Shown in pieces: positions 16,522-24,659 of a stretch of 64,000 bases of DNA (its first letter is position 1; each line of letters opens with the position of its first letter). The position numbers were made by a program, and so were the translations under genes. Source of the DNA: Halomontanus rarus (GTDB lineage Archaea; Halobacteriota; Halobacteria; Halobacteriales; Natrialbaceae); NCBI RefSeq assembly GCF_029338335.1, contig NZ_CP119796.1. One strand, 5' to 3'. Below the pieces are notes generated by a model that had not been told where the DNA came from, did not search any database, and saw nothing but the letters and a program-made list of their open reading frames with translations.

Positions 16522-17504
16522 TCGAGCCGCTTCACCCCCTCGTCGGCGAGTTCGGCGCGGAACGCCTCCTCGCAGCCAGGCGTGAACTTCAGGGCCGTCT
16601 CGGTCGCCTCCGTCGGATCGAGCGCGACGATACAGCCGCCGCCGCCCGCACCCGTCAGTTTGGCACCGTACGCGCCCGCATCGCGGGCCGCCCAGACCAT
16701 CGCATCGAGCGATCGCGAGGAGACCCCCAGCGCCGAGAGCAGGCCGTGGTTGACGTCCATCAACTGTCCGAGCTCCTCGAGGTCGCCCGTCTCGAGCACC
16801 GATTCGCCAGTTCTGACGATGTCGCCGATCGCCTCGACGGTGTCCGCCGCGAAGTCGTAGCGCTCGCGGAGCGCGCCCACGCCCGCGACGAGCGAGCCGG
16901 TCTCGCCGGCGCCGCCGTCGAAGCCGATGACCAGCGGGAGGTCGGGGGCCTCGATGCTCCGGCAGTCCTCCCCCTCTACGCGGACCGCGCCGCCGGTCGC
17001 TACGCAGAACGTATCCGCACGGGAGGCCTGTCCCCCCTGCACCTCGTACTCCGTCCGAAACGCCCGTTCGGCGAGTTCGTCCGTCTCGAGCGTGACGCCG
17101 AGTTCGCGCGTCGCCGCGTCGATCGCCGCGACGGTGACCGCCGCCGAGGAGCCCAGTCCCCCGCCGAGGGGGATCTCGCTCTCGATCGTCACGTCGAAGC
17201 CGACCGACCGCTCACCGGTGACCTCCCGAACCTGATCGATCGCGCCGTCGACGTAGCCCGTCGCCGCCGCGAGCAACGATTCCGAGACGTCGACGTCGGG
17301 ACGCGAATCCGATCGCCCGCCGTACTCGACCGTGAACCCGTCGAGCGTGAGATCCTCACTGTGGACGCGAAGCTTGTCGTCGTCGCGTCGTTCGACCTCG
17401 ACGTGTGCCCGTCGTTCGATCGCACACGGGACCGCGGGTTCGCCGTAGACGACCGCGTGCTCCCCGAATAAGTATACCTTGCCGGGAGCGCTCGAGCGTG
17501 TCAT
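16518..17504 (-). CDS. mvk: Mevalonate kinase
   Basis: 328 residues of the GHMP kinase family. APGKVYLFGEHAVVYGEPAV at the N-terminus, the ATP loop PLGGGLGSSAAVTVAA (about 113-128) and KLTGAGGGGCIVAL near the C-terminus are the three GHMP motifs. It phosphorylates mevalonate in the first committed step towards archaeal lipids. It lies downstream of S2 with about 190 nt between and overlaps ipk by 4 nt. Confidence 0.96.
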   Translation of the reverse strand: MTRSSAPGKVYLFGEHAVVYGEPAVPCAIERRAHVEVERRDDDKLRVHSEDLTLDGFTVEYGGRSDSRPDVDVSESLLAAATGYVDGAIDQVREVTGERSVGFDVTIESEIPLGGGLGSSAAVTVAAIDAATRELGVTLETDELAERAFRTEYEVQGGQASRADTFCVATGGAVRVEGEDCRSIEAPDLPLVIGFDGGAGETGSLVAGVGALRERYDFAADTVEAIGDIVRTGESVLETGDLEELGQLMDVNHGLLSALGVSSRSLDAMVWAARDAGAYGAKLTGAGGGGCIVALDPTEATETALKFTPGCEEAFRAELADEGVKRLE

Positions 17505-17691
17505 GCCCGGTGGTAAGCGTGACGGTGGTTTATAGCCCGCCGATTCGGGGCGGCGAGGAGGGATTCACACGATCTACGCACGCTCGCGTCGGATCCGATA
17601 TCGATCGCAACGTCTCGACCGCGACGCGTCGCTGAGAGATCGTCGGAACACCGTGCCAATCGCCGGGAGAAAAACTCGAAAGACAGCCGAG

Positions 17692-18531
17692 TTAAATCGC
17701 GCTCTCGAAGTCCTCGAGCGAGTAGGACGGTTCGGCACCGCGGCGGTCGAGGACCTCGTTGGCGAGCAGCCAGTAGACGACCGAGAGGGCCTTGCGACCC
17801 TTGTTGTTCGTTGGGACGACCAGGTCGACGTTCGAGGTCTGGTTGTTCGAGTCACACATCGCGATGACCGGGATCCCGACGGTGATCGCCTCTTTGACCG
17901 CCTGGGCGTCACCGATCGGGTCCGTGACGACGACGACGTCCGGCTCGATGTAGCCGTCGTACTTCGGGTTCGTCAGCGTACCCGGGATGAACCGACCCGT
18001 GCGGGCGCGAGCGCCGACGGCCTCGGCGAACTTCTCCGCCGGGAAGCGACCGTACTGGCGACTCGAGGTGACCAGGATCTGCTCCGGTGTGTAGTTCGAG
18101 AGGAAGTTCGCGGCCGTCCGGATGCGGCCGTCGGTCTTCGAAACGTCCAGCACGTACAGCCCGTCGGTCCGGACGCGGTGGATGAACCGCTCCATGTCGT
18201 TGGTCTTCTGCTGGGTCCCGATGTGAACACCGGCGCCGAGGTAGTCCTCGACGGGGATGAGGAGGTCCGCCTCCTCGTCACTCATGACGTCGTCGTCGAG
18301 TGCTGGCCCGGCGTCTTCCTCGGCCTCGGCTTCCGCGTCGGCGTCGGCGTCGACGGATTCCGGCTCTGGTTCGCCCTCGGCCTCCTCGGCCTCGGCGTCC
18401 TGTTCGTCTGCGTCTACAGGTTCGACGTCCTCGGTGGGTTCGGCGGCGGGACCAGCCCCTTCGGCTGGTTCCTCGTCGATCTCCTCCTCGGCGGCGTCGA
18501 GCCCTTCCTGTTGTGCGTCGTTGTCGGTCAT
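17692..18531 (-). CDS. rpsB: 30S ribosomal protein S2 with acidic N-terminal extension
   Basis: 279 residues. The S2 core begins near residue 85 (IPVEDYLGAGVHIGTQQKTN) and ends ANEVLDRRGAEPSYSLEDFE. Before it are about 80 residues almost entirely of Glu, Asp, Ala, Pro and Ser, an unusually long haloarchaeal extension, probably disordered. Its ATG overlaps the enolase stop by 4 nt. Confidence 0.96.
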   Translation of the reverse strand: MTDNDAQQEGLDAAEEEIDEEPAEGAGPAAEPTEDVEPVDADEQDAEAEEAEGEPEPESVDADADAEAEAEEDAGPALDDDVMSDEEADLLIPVEDYLGAGVHIGTQQKTNDMERFIHRVRTDGLYVLDVSKTDGRIRTAANFLSNYTPEQILVTSSRQYGRFPAEKFAEAVGARARTGRFIPGTLTNPKYDGYIEPDVVVVTDPIGDAQAVKEAITVGIPVIAMCDSNNQTSNVDLVVPTNNKGRKALSVVYWLLANEVLDRRGAEPSYSLEDFESAI

Positions 18532-19733
18532 GTCGCGTCGTCTGCGATTCTGATGAGCTCGTTGAGCTTGGCGGTTCGCTCGCCGCCGACGGCACCGGTC
18601 TTGATGAACGGTGCGTCGGTCGCGACGGCGAGGTGTGCGATCGTCGTATCCTCGGTCTCGCCCGAGCGGTGGGAGATAACCGAATCGTAGCCGTGTTCGG
18701 TCGCGAGTTCGATCGCGTCGAACGCGTCCGTCAGCGTCCCGATCTGGTTCGGCTTGATCAGGATGCTGTTGGCCGCGCCGCGGTCGATCCCCTCCGCGAG
18801 TCGCTCGGTGTTGGTGACGAACAGATCGTCGCCGCAGACGAGCGTCTGATCGCCGACTCGGTCGGTCAACTCGGCGAAGGCGTCGTAGTCGTTCTCGTCG
18901 AGGGGGTCCTCGACGTAGACGAGATCGTATTCCCGTACGAGGTCGGCGATGTAGTCGATCTGTTCGTCGGTGTCTCGAGTGGTGTCGCCGTACTCGTAGA
19001 CGCCAGCGTCGGCGTCGTACATCTCTGCGGCGGCGACGTCCAGCCCGAATCCGATCTCGAAGCCGACGTCGTCTTCGACCGTCGAGACGGCCTCATCGAC
19101 GATCTCGAAGGCCTCGCCGTCGTCGATCGACGGCGCCCACGCGCCCTCGTCACCCTTGCCCGACGGAACACCGCGTTCCGAGAGCAGGTCGGCGACTTCG
19201 GCGTGGACGGCGGCGTTCGCGAAGACGGCTTCGGCGACGCTCGGTGCGCCGACGGGAGCCGAGAGGAACTCCTGGATGTCGGTCGCGTCAGCGGCGTGTT
19301 CGCCACCGCCGACGACGTTCCCGAGCGGCGTCGGGAAGTTCTCGCCGCGGAAGGCACCGCCGAGGTGCTGGAATAGCGGCGCACCGAGCACGTCGGCACC
19401 GGCCTTCGCGGCGGCCATCGAAATGGCGACCGCGCTGTTGGCGCCGATCTCTGAGAAGTCGTCAGTGCCGTCCGCCGCGCGGAGGATACTGTCGACTTCC
19501 CGCTGGTTGCCCGCGTAGGCCTCACCGACGAGCCGCGGCACGGCGTGTTCGCGTGCCGCCGCGATCGCCTCGTTCGCCGGTCGTTCGATCGCCTCGTACT
19601 CGCCCGTACTGGCGCCCGACGGCGCCGCACCGCGACCGAAGCCGCCACTCTCGGTGAGCACGTCGGCTTCGACCGTCGGATTGCCACGTGAATCGAGCAC
19701 TTCTCGGAGTCGAATGTCGGTGATGAGCGTCAT
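18528..19733 (-). CDS. eno: Enolase (phosphopyruvate hydratase)
   Basis: 401 residues from the ATG at 19733, the usual archaeal length; longer in-frame upstream sequence overlaps RpoK and is rejected. MTLITDIRLREVLDSRGNPT is the family N-terminus. The active site is in GDDLFVTNTERLAEGID, SILIKPNQIGTLTDAFDAIE and VISHRSGETEDTTIAHLAVA. It converts 2-phosphoglycerate to PEP. Its place between rpoK and rpsB is conserved in archaea. It overlaps both neighbours by 4 nt. Confidence 0.97.
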   Translation of the reverse strand: MTLITDIRLREVLDSRGNPTVEADVLTESGGFGRGAAPSGASTGEYEAIERPANEAIAAAREHAVPRLVGEAYAGNQREVDSILRAADGTDDFSEIGANSAVAISMAAAKAGADVLGAPLFQHLGGAFRGENFPTPLGNVVGGGEHAADATDIQEFLSAPVGAPSVAEAVFANAAVHAEVADLLSERGVPSGKGDEGAWAPSIDDGEAFEIVDEAVSTVEDDVGFEIGFGLDVAAAEMYDADAGVYEYGDTTRDTDEQIDYIADLVREYDLVYVEDPLDENDYDAFAELTDRVGDQTLVCGDDLFVTNTERLAEGIDRGAANSILIKPNQIGTLTDAFDAIELATEHGYDSVISHRSGETEDTTIAHLAVATDAPFIKTGAVGGERTAKLNELIRIADDAT

Positions 19734-19915
19734 TTCCTGTCGTATCCTCGTTTGACCGTGAAGGGAAGCGCACCAGCGTCGTACTCCTCGGCGGCGATCA
19801 GAATCGGCTCGGTCTGATCGGTCTCGATCAGCACCGGCGCCCCGTAGGACACCTGCAGTGCTCGAGCGCCGAGGATGCGTGCTTTCTCGTAGCGGTTGTA
19901 GCTTTCCCCCTGCAT
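19730..19915 (-). CDS. rpoK: DNA-directed RNA polymerase subunit K (Rpo6)
   Basis: 61 residues: YNRYEKARILGARALQVSYG, APVLIETDQTEPILIAAEEY and ALPFTVKRGYDRK match archaeal RpoK, the omega/RPB6 homologue that stabilises the large subunit. Short, as in other haloarchaea. It overlaps RpoN at its start and enolase by 4 nt at its end. Confidence 0.97.
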   Translation of the reverse strand: MQGESYNRYEKARILGARALQVSYGAPVLIETDQTEPILIAAEEYDAGALPFTVKRGYDRK

Positions 19916-20109
19916 TACTGATACGGTGAAACGACATCGACGAGGTCAGTGTGTGAGACGAGCATTCGCCGGCAGCAGTAACGCTCGACGCCGAGTTCGT
20001 CGAGGACCTCCTCCGGGTCCTCGTCTCCCTCGTTGGCGCGCGCGTCAAACTCCTCCCAGTGTTCGCCCACGACGTTACCGCACGTGAAACACCGGACCGG
20101 TACCATCAT
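19915..20109 (-). CDS. rpoN: DNA-directed RNA polymerase subunit N (Rpo10)
   Basis: 64 residues with two adjacent ATGs (20109, 20106). MMVPVRCFTCGNVVGEHWEE carries the CFTCG half and GVERYCCRRMLVSHTDLVD the CCRRM half of the RPB10 zinc bundle. It is an RNA polymerase assembly subunit and is not related to bacterial sigma-54, also called RpoN. Confidence 0.98.
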   Translation of the reverse strand: MMVPVRCFTCGNVVGEHWEEFDARANEGDEDPEEVLDELGVERYCCRRMLVSHTDLVDVVSPYQ

Positions 20110-20121
20110 ATCTGAATCACC

Positions 20122-20520
20122 TTAGCGGTAGGATTTCTGGTAGCGGGCCCGAGCGCCGGGACCGCCCCACTTCTTGGGTTCGGACTGGCGAACGTCGTTG
20201 ACCAGCAGCGACCGGTCGAACTCCATGAACGCGTCACGAAGTTCGGCGTCGTTGGTGTGCTGGACGATGCCGCGAGCGATGGCGGTGCGGACGGCGTCTG
20301 CCTGCCCGCTGATTCCGCCACCCTCGACGCGGACGTCGACGTCCATCTCGCCGCGAAGATCCTCGCCGATGATGCGGAACGGCTCGAGCATCTTCAGCTG
20401 GGAGGTTTCCGGCTCGACCAGCTCGACGGGCTGGGAGTTGATTCGTACGCGACCCTCGCCCCCGCGCACGGTGGCGCGAGCGACGGCGGTCTTCTTCTTG
20501 CCACTCGTGTTCGTTACCAT
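20122..20520 (-). CDS. rpsI: 30S ribosomal protein S9
   Basis: 132 residues. KKKTAVARATVRGGEGRVRI and the invariant C-terminus GGPGARARYQKSYR, whose terminal Arg reaches the P-site tRNA, identify S9. It overlaps the L13 stop by 7 nt. Typical L18e-L13-S9-RpoN-RpoK order. Confidence 0.97.
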   Translation of the reverse strand: MVTNTSGKKKTAVARATVRGGEGRVRINSQPVELVEPETSQLKMLEPFRIIGEDLRGEMDVDVRVEGGGISGQADAVRTAIARGIVQHTNDAELRDAFMEFDRSLLVNDVRQSEPKKWGGPGARARYQKSYR

Positions 20521-20951
20521 GTGACGTTAGCACCGAGTTGTTCGCTCACTTCGTGTAGCTGTACGAAGCGGATGTTCGAGAGTCGATCCAGCGACGTGTC
20601 CTCGAGGATTTCACCGTCCTCGTCGTAGGGGTTCCCGATGTAGACGCGAACGTTCTCGAACGCCTCGCGACCGCGCTGCTTCTTGTAGGGCAGCATGCCG
20701 CGAACGGCGCGCTTGAAGATCGTGTCCGGTCGCTTCGGGTAGTACGGACCGCGGTCGGACCCCAGTTGGAGTCGGGTGCGGTAGGTCTCGAAGACGTCCT
20801 CCTTGTCGCCGGTGATGATGGCGTCCTCGGCGTTGACGATCGCGACGCGTTCACCGTCGAGGGCGCGCTGGGCGACCTGACTGGCGACGCGGCCGAGAAT
20901 ACAGTCTCGAGCGTCGACGACGACGTCGGCGTCGAACTCTGCGAGACTCAT
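20514..20951 (-). CDS. rplM: 50S ribosomal protein L13
   Basis: 145 residues. VDARDCILGRVASQVAQRAL, GDKEDVFETYRTRLQLGSDR and TIFKRAVRGMLPYKKQRGRE are L13 landmarks. Its ATG overlaps the L18e stop by 4 nt. Confidence 0.97.
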   Translation of the reverse strand: MSLAEFDADVVVDARDCILGRVASQVAQRALDGERVAIVNAEDAIITGDKEDVFETYRTRLQLGSDRGPYYPKRPDTIFKRAVRGMLPYKKQRGREAFENVRVYIGNPYDEDGEILEDTSLDRLSNIRFVQLHEVSEQLGANVTW

Positions 20952-21301
20952 CGAATCACCCGGACGTCGGAGCCTTCTGGGTTCTGTTCGAGCAACTGCT
21001 CGAGCGGTACTGATTGACCGACCTGATCGATCTTCGTCTCCGCCGACGAGGAGAAGTCGACGGCGGCGACGGTGACGTTCTTCTGGAGTGCGCCCGAACC
21101 CAGCACCTTGCCGGGAACGACGACAGTCTCTTCTTCGCGTGCGTATCGTTCGATCCGCCCCAGATTGACCTCTGCGTGGGTACGTCGGGGCTTCTCGAGA
21201 CGATCCGCGACGTCTCGCCAGACGTCGGCGTCCGTTTGACGGGACGTCGACTTCAGCTCGGCGATGAGATCGGTAAGCCTCGGATTCGTTTTACTACTCA
21301 T
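20948..21301 (-). CDS. rpl18e: 50S ribosomal protein L18e
   Basis: 117 residues. KTNPRLTDLIAELKSTSRQT at the N-terminus, VVVPGKVLGSGALQKNVTVA and AVDFSSSAETKIDQVGQSVP match L18e (L15-like fold). It lies downstream of tRNA-Leu on the same strand. Confidence 0.96.
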   Translation of the reverse strand: MSSKTNPRLTDLIAELKSTSRQTDADVWRDVADRLEKPRRTHAEVNLGRIERYAREEETVVVPGKVLGSGALQKNVTVAAVDFSSSAETKIDQVGQSVPLEQLLEQNPEGSDVRVIR

Positions 21302-21361
21302 TGTTGTCCTCCGTATTCCGTGTCCGTATCCGAATCCGTATCGAATACGGGAAAGAAGTGA

Positions 21362-21446
21362 TGCAGGGAGCAGGATTTGAACCTGCGGACTCCTACGAGA
21401 CAGCGCCCTGAACGCTGCGCCGTTGGCCTGACTTGGCTATCCCTGC
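21362..21446 (-). tRNA. tRNA-Leu (anticodon CAG)
   Basis: 85 nt. Acceptor GCAGGGA pairs with TCCCTGC, with discriminator A. The anticodon arm is CAGCG-TTCAGGG-CGCTG, giving anticodon CAG. A long class II variable arm (TCTCGTAGGAGT) and a T-arm GCAGGTTCAAATCCTGC complete it. CCA is not encoded. It lies between rpoD and rpl18e and could be processed out of a shared transcript. Confidence 0.95.
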
Positions 21447-21580
21447 TCGCACTTCCGTCTACTGGTCGCCCCTTCAAACCCCTTTCGATTCGATCGATGG
21501 CGGCGCTGGTCTCGTAGTTCGCGGCTACAGCGCTCGTCTCGACCATCTGGGTTGTGAGGGGGCGTCCTGTCATTGTTGTA

Positions 21581-22330
21581 TTATAGCTGTACTGCGTCTT
21601 CGAGTTCGCGTGCGCGATCGACGATAGAGTCGGCGGCTCGCGTGACGAGTTCCTCGACTGTGAACGAGCCGTCGGTCTCGACGTGGAAGACGAACGCGTC
21701 CGGAACGTCCTCGAGTCGGACTTCCTTGCCGGGGTACCGGGTGGCGAGGTCGTGATCGAACTCGCTGGTCGGCACCAGTTCGCCGTCGTCTTCGATAACG
21801 CCACGAACGATCTGTGACTCCTGCTCCTCGAACTCGTCGAGATCGCCGACGACCTCCACGCGCTGGAGGTGTCGATAGCCGACCGCCACGCCGCCCTGAT
21901 GTTTGGCGTGGTCCTTTCCGCGGTTCATGACCGCGTCGGCTTCGGCCTCGAGACGCTGATCGTCCTTGAGTTGGATGATCGGGACGTTCTCGTCGGCCGG
22001 CTGCACGAGGTCGTCGCTCGAGACGAGGTCGCCGGAGTAGGCGGTGGCCGGCCCTTGGACGTCGATCGAGAGGGTGACGGTGTCGTCTTCGACGAACTCA
22101 CCTTCCGGTGGCGTCGTCAGCGGGACGAGCCCGAGTCGGAGCGCGATCTGTTCGTCGAACATGACCGAGGAGTTCTCGATGAACCGAACGGTGTCGACGG
22201 CCATCGTCGGAACGTCCGCGACCATCGCACGGCGGATGCCGTTTGCGAACGCGGGGGTGACCCCGCGGACGAGGAATCTGGCCTCCCGATCCTCGCGTTC
22301 GACGAACTCGACGTCGTAGTCCGTTGCCAT
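21581..22330 (-). CDS. rpoD: DNA-directed RNA polymerase subunit D (Rpo3)
   Basis: 249 residues. VEFVEREDREARFLVRGVTP, PAFANGIRRAMVADVPTMAV and ENSSVMFDEQIALRLGLVPL match the RpoD/RPB3 assembly domain. Some archaeal RpoD proteins hold an Fe-S cluster; this one has no cysteine, so it belongs to the cluster-free type. It follows S11 with a 3-nt gap. Not the bacterial sigma factor of the same symbol. Confidence 0.96.
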   Translation of the reverse strand: MATDYDVEFVEREDREARFLVRGVTPAFANGIRRAMVADVPTMAVDTVRFIENSSVMFDEQIALRLGLVPLTTPPEGEFVEDDTVTLSIDVQGPATAYSGDLVSSDDLVQPADENVPIIQLKDDQRLEAEADAVMNRGKDHAKHQGGVAVGYRHLQRVEVVGDLDEFEEQESQIVRGVIEDDGELVPTSEFDHDLATRYPGKEVRLEDVPDAFVFHVETDGSFTVEELVTRAADSIVDRARELEDAVQL

Positions 22331-22333
22331 GGG

Positions 22334-22723
22334 TTAGTATCCGCCTTTGCCTTTCGGAGCGCGCGATCCGTCGTGCGGGATCGGCGTCACGTCCTCGATG
22401 CGTCCGATCTCGATCCCCGAGCGGGCGAGTGCGCGAATGGTCGCCTGCGCGCCGGGACCGGGGGACTTCTGGAGGTTCCCACCGGGGCCACGCACGCGAA
22501 CGTGCAGACCCGTGATGCCGGCTGCCTTGACCTCCTCGGCGACGGATTCGGCCATCTGCATGGCCGCGTACGGCGACGCCTCGTCGCGGTTCTGCTTGAC
22601 CGCGGTCCCGCCGGAGGACTTCGCGATCGTCTCCGCGCCCGTGAGGTCGGTGACGGTCATGACGGTGTTGTTGAACGATGCGTGTACGTGGGCGATTCCC
22701 CACTTGTCGTCATCCTGACTCAT
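22334..22723 (-). CDS. rpsK: 30S ribosomal protein S11
   Basis: 129 residues. WGIAHVHASFNNTVMTVTDL, GGTAVKQNRDEASPYAAMQM and GSRAPKGKGGY at the C-terminus identify S11. It sits 1 nt downstream of S4. Confidence 0.97.
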   Translation of the reverse strand: MSQDDDKWGIAHVHASFNNTVMTVTDLTGAETIAKSSGGTAVKQNRDEASPYAAMQMAESVAEEVKAAGITGLHVRVRGPGGNLQKSPGPGAQATIRALARSGIEIGRIEDVTPIPHDGSRAPKGKGGY

Positions 22724-22724
22724 G

Positions 22725-23246
22725 TTATTGTTCCTCCGCGCGTGCTGGGTGGAGTTCGTCCGCGATCGGACTGTTCTCGTCGAACTCGACGAGATCCTCC
22801 TCGTCGGTGTCGACCACGTACGACGGGATGCGGTGGCGCTGTCCGTCGACGACGATGTGGCCGTGCGTGATGAACTGTCGGGCCTGTTGGGGCGTGTTCG
22901 CGAGCCCCTTTCGGTAGGCGACGGTCTGGAGTCGGCGCTCGAGAACGTCCTCGATCTCGAGCGACAGAATGTCGCCGAGTTCGTCCTCTTCGTCGAGAAT
23001 GCCGACGTGTGTGAGTCGGCCGAGGAACTCCTCGGAGCGTCGAATGACGGTTTCGTCGTCCTGGGCCTGGCCGAGCAGGTCCCGAGCCTCGCGTCGGTAG
23101 GATCGCAGTTCCGACTGCGCGCGCCAGAGTTCTTCCTTGTTCGAGAGGCCGTAGCGGTCGAGCAGCGAGTGTTCGCTGGCGATACGCTCTCCCTGATACG
23201 GGTGGTTCGGCGTCTCGTACTGCTTAGTGTTCGAACCCAGTGGCAT
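22725..23246 (-). CDS. rpsD: 30S ribosomal protein S4
   Basis: 173 residues. NHPYQGERIASEHSLLDRYG, LLGRLTHVGILDEEDELGDI and the S4 RNA-binding segment RLQTVAYRKGLANTPQQARQ then FITHGHIVVDGQRHRIPSYV are clear. The start codon abuts the S13 stop. Confidence 0.97.
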   Translation of the reverse strand: MPLGSNTKQYETPNHPYQGERIASEHSLLDRYGLSNKEELWRAQSELRSYRREARDLLGQAQDDETVIRRSEEFLGRLTHVGILDEEDELGDILSLEIEDVLERRLQTVAYRKGLANTPQQARQFITHGHIVVDGQRHRIPSYVVDTDEEDLVEFDENSPIADELHPARAEEQ

Positions 23247-23773
23247 TATTCGTCATCCTCCTCTGCGGCCGCTGCCTCTTCGGCTTGCTCTTCGCGGATC
23301 TCCTCGACGTTGACGCCGATGGTGCCCTCGGTCCGACCGGTGGACTTGGTTCGCTGTCCACGGACCTTCTGGCCGCGCTTGTGGCGGGCGCCCTTGTAGG
23401 AGTCGATCATCTTCATCCGGTTGATGTCGTGTTGACGGGTCAACTGGAGGTCGTTACCGATCTCGTGGGTGGTCTCGCCGCTAAAGAAGTCGTGCTGGCG
23501 GTTGTTGAGCCAGTCCGGAACTTCGTCGGCGTAGTTCTCTACGAGATCGACGATCGATTCGATCTCTTCGTCCTCGAGTCGACCGAACGTTGCCGTTCGA
23601 TCGATTCCCGCTTCCTCGGCGATGATCCGGGCGCTTCGTCGGCCGATCCCGTTCATCTCCGAGAGCGAGCGCTCGACGGACTTCGTCCCGTCCAGGTCGG
23701 TCTGGCCGATACGGACGAAGTATCGAAGATCGTCGTCGTCCTCTGGTTGTTCTTGAGGTGCTTCCTCGCTCAT
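23246..23773 (-). CDS. rpsM: 30S ribosomal protein S13
   Basis: 175 residues. DDLRYFVRIGQTDLDGTKSV, IGRRSARIIAEEAGIDRTAT and the C-terminal basic block GARHKRGQKVRGQRTKSTGR mark S13 at the head of the small-subunit. The last 20 residues are Glu/Ala-rich. First protein gene after tRNA-Ser in the long operon. Confidence 0.97.
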   Translation of the reverse strand: MSEEAPQEQPEDDDDLRYFVRIGQTDLDGTKSVERSLSEMNGIGRRSARIIAEEAGIDRTATFGRLEDEEIESIVDLVENYADEVPDWLNNRQHDFFSGETTHEIGNDLQLTRQHDINRMKMIDSYKGARHKRGQKVRGQRTKSTGRTEGTIGVNVEEIREEQAEEAAAAEEDDE

Positions 23774-23858
23774 GTGTTGTGTATGTGTGTCTGGTCTGCG
23801 TGCGGTGCGAGAACCAGCGGAAATGGACCGCTGGTGGTCTGATCTGGTATGGATCCGA

Positions 23859-23941
23859 CGTCGTGGCGGGGATTTGAACCCCGGAGGCTTGACGCCACAT
23901 GGTTAGCAACCATGCGCCTTGGGCCGCTTGGCTACCACGAC
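23859..23941 (-). tRNA. tRNA-Ser (anticodon GCT)
   Basis: 83 nt. Acceptor GTCGTGG pairs with CCACGAC, discriminator G as is normal for tRNA-Ser. The anticodon arm CATGG-TTGCTAA-CCATG gives GCT. A class II variable arm is present and the T-arm is GGGGTTCAAATCCCC. It heads the S13-S4-S11-RpoD cluster. Confidence 0.95.
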
Positions 23942-24023
23942 ACCGTGTTCGTCTCTATCGTCGCCCTCTCGGACTCGGGGTCGACACCCCTACAGCGTAG
24001 TGCATACGAACGTATCCGCGTAG

Positions 24024-24035
24024 GGTACTTAAGCG
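24024..24035 (-). promoter_or_regulatory. TATA box for tRNA-Ser/S13 operon
   Basis: On the minus strand TTGCGCTTAAGTACCC contains a TATA-like CTTAAGTAC about 85 nt before tRNA-Ser. It is the only good promoter element between the divergent AT-richer region and the tRNA. It probably serves the whole ribosomal cluster. Confidence 0.45.
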
Positions 24036-24290
24036 CAACGAAACGGTCGGCCCGGTAGCCCGCTATCGAACTATTAGTTTCACCGCACGCGAGAGTTCGT
24101 TTAGTAGACGGTGCCCGTCAGTGTCGCCTCCCTCCTCGAACCGCTTGCGACGTCGTTCGTGGCGCGAGCGGATTTTCGGACACGCATATTTATCTCGCAT
24201 AGGTGTGACCGTAATGGACGCACGGTCAGAATAAAACGATGGCCAAGAGCGTTCATAACGGCGTATGTGATATTGTTTTCGTGGCAGTGA

Positions 24291-24464
24291 ATGAAATACG
24301 GAATTCCAGACGGAACGTTCCGCGACGTTTTCGACGTTATAATATATCCTGCAATACTATCTGCTGCGATCGTGTTTGGCCTCTTTCTCAACGACCGCGG
24401 TGTCACCGTATCTGGACTCTTGAGACGTGACTCGACGGACGATTTCAGCTCCGAAAACGACTGA
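24291..24464 (+). CDS. Small single-pass membrane protein (57 aa)
   Basis: 57 codons, from ATG at 24291 to TGA at 24462-24464. MKYGIPDGTFRDVFDVIIYP leads into a hydrophobic helix VIIYPAILSAAIVFGLFLND and a hydrophilic tail GLLRRDSTDDFSSEND. Positive residues and the acidic tail suit a membrane anchor. The local sequence is AT-richer than the neighbours and stands alone between the ribosomal operon and the DUF4129 operon, hinting at acquired or fast-changing DNA. Unrecognised; evidence is the clean frame, the helix and the natural haloarchaeal tail. Confidence 0.5.
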   Translation: MKYGIPDGTFRDVFDVIIYPAILSAAIVFGLFLNDRGVTVSGLLRRDSTDDFSSEND

Positions 24465-24620
24465 TCGCTCTCCAGAGAGACGCCGACGAGAATCCTCGGT
24501 CCGACGTACCGGTGTGATCGTGATCGCTCGAGCGTCTCTCGGCGTCCGAAACCGAAACTCCGACACCGATCACGGATTCGATTCCCGGTAACTGTACCGA
24601 GTCCAACAGAAGATACCAAC

Positions 24621-24630
24621 TTGATTTATG
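24621..24630 (+). promoter_or_regulatory. TATA box of the DUF4129-DUF58 operon
   Basis: TTGATTTATG lies 30-39 nt upstream of the GTG start at 24660, the spacing expected for a leaderless transcript, and supports that GTG as the start. Confidence 0.5.
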
Positions 24631-24659
24631 TACGTCGAGCCGATATGTTCGACCAATAG

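Noticed and set aside
15511..16860. A 449-codon plus-strand frame over ipk and mvk
   Set aside because: It runs antisense to two genes with clear kinase motifs and across the ABC relic. No family character.
24101..24619. A 172-codon minus-strand frame near the small membrane gene
   Set aside because: Arg/Ser-rich without domain, and it conflicts with the plus-strand 57-codon gene, which has a clean helix and acidic tail.
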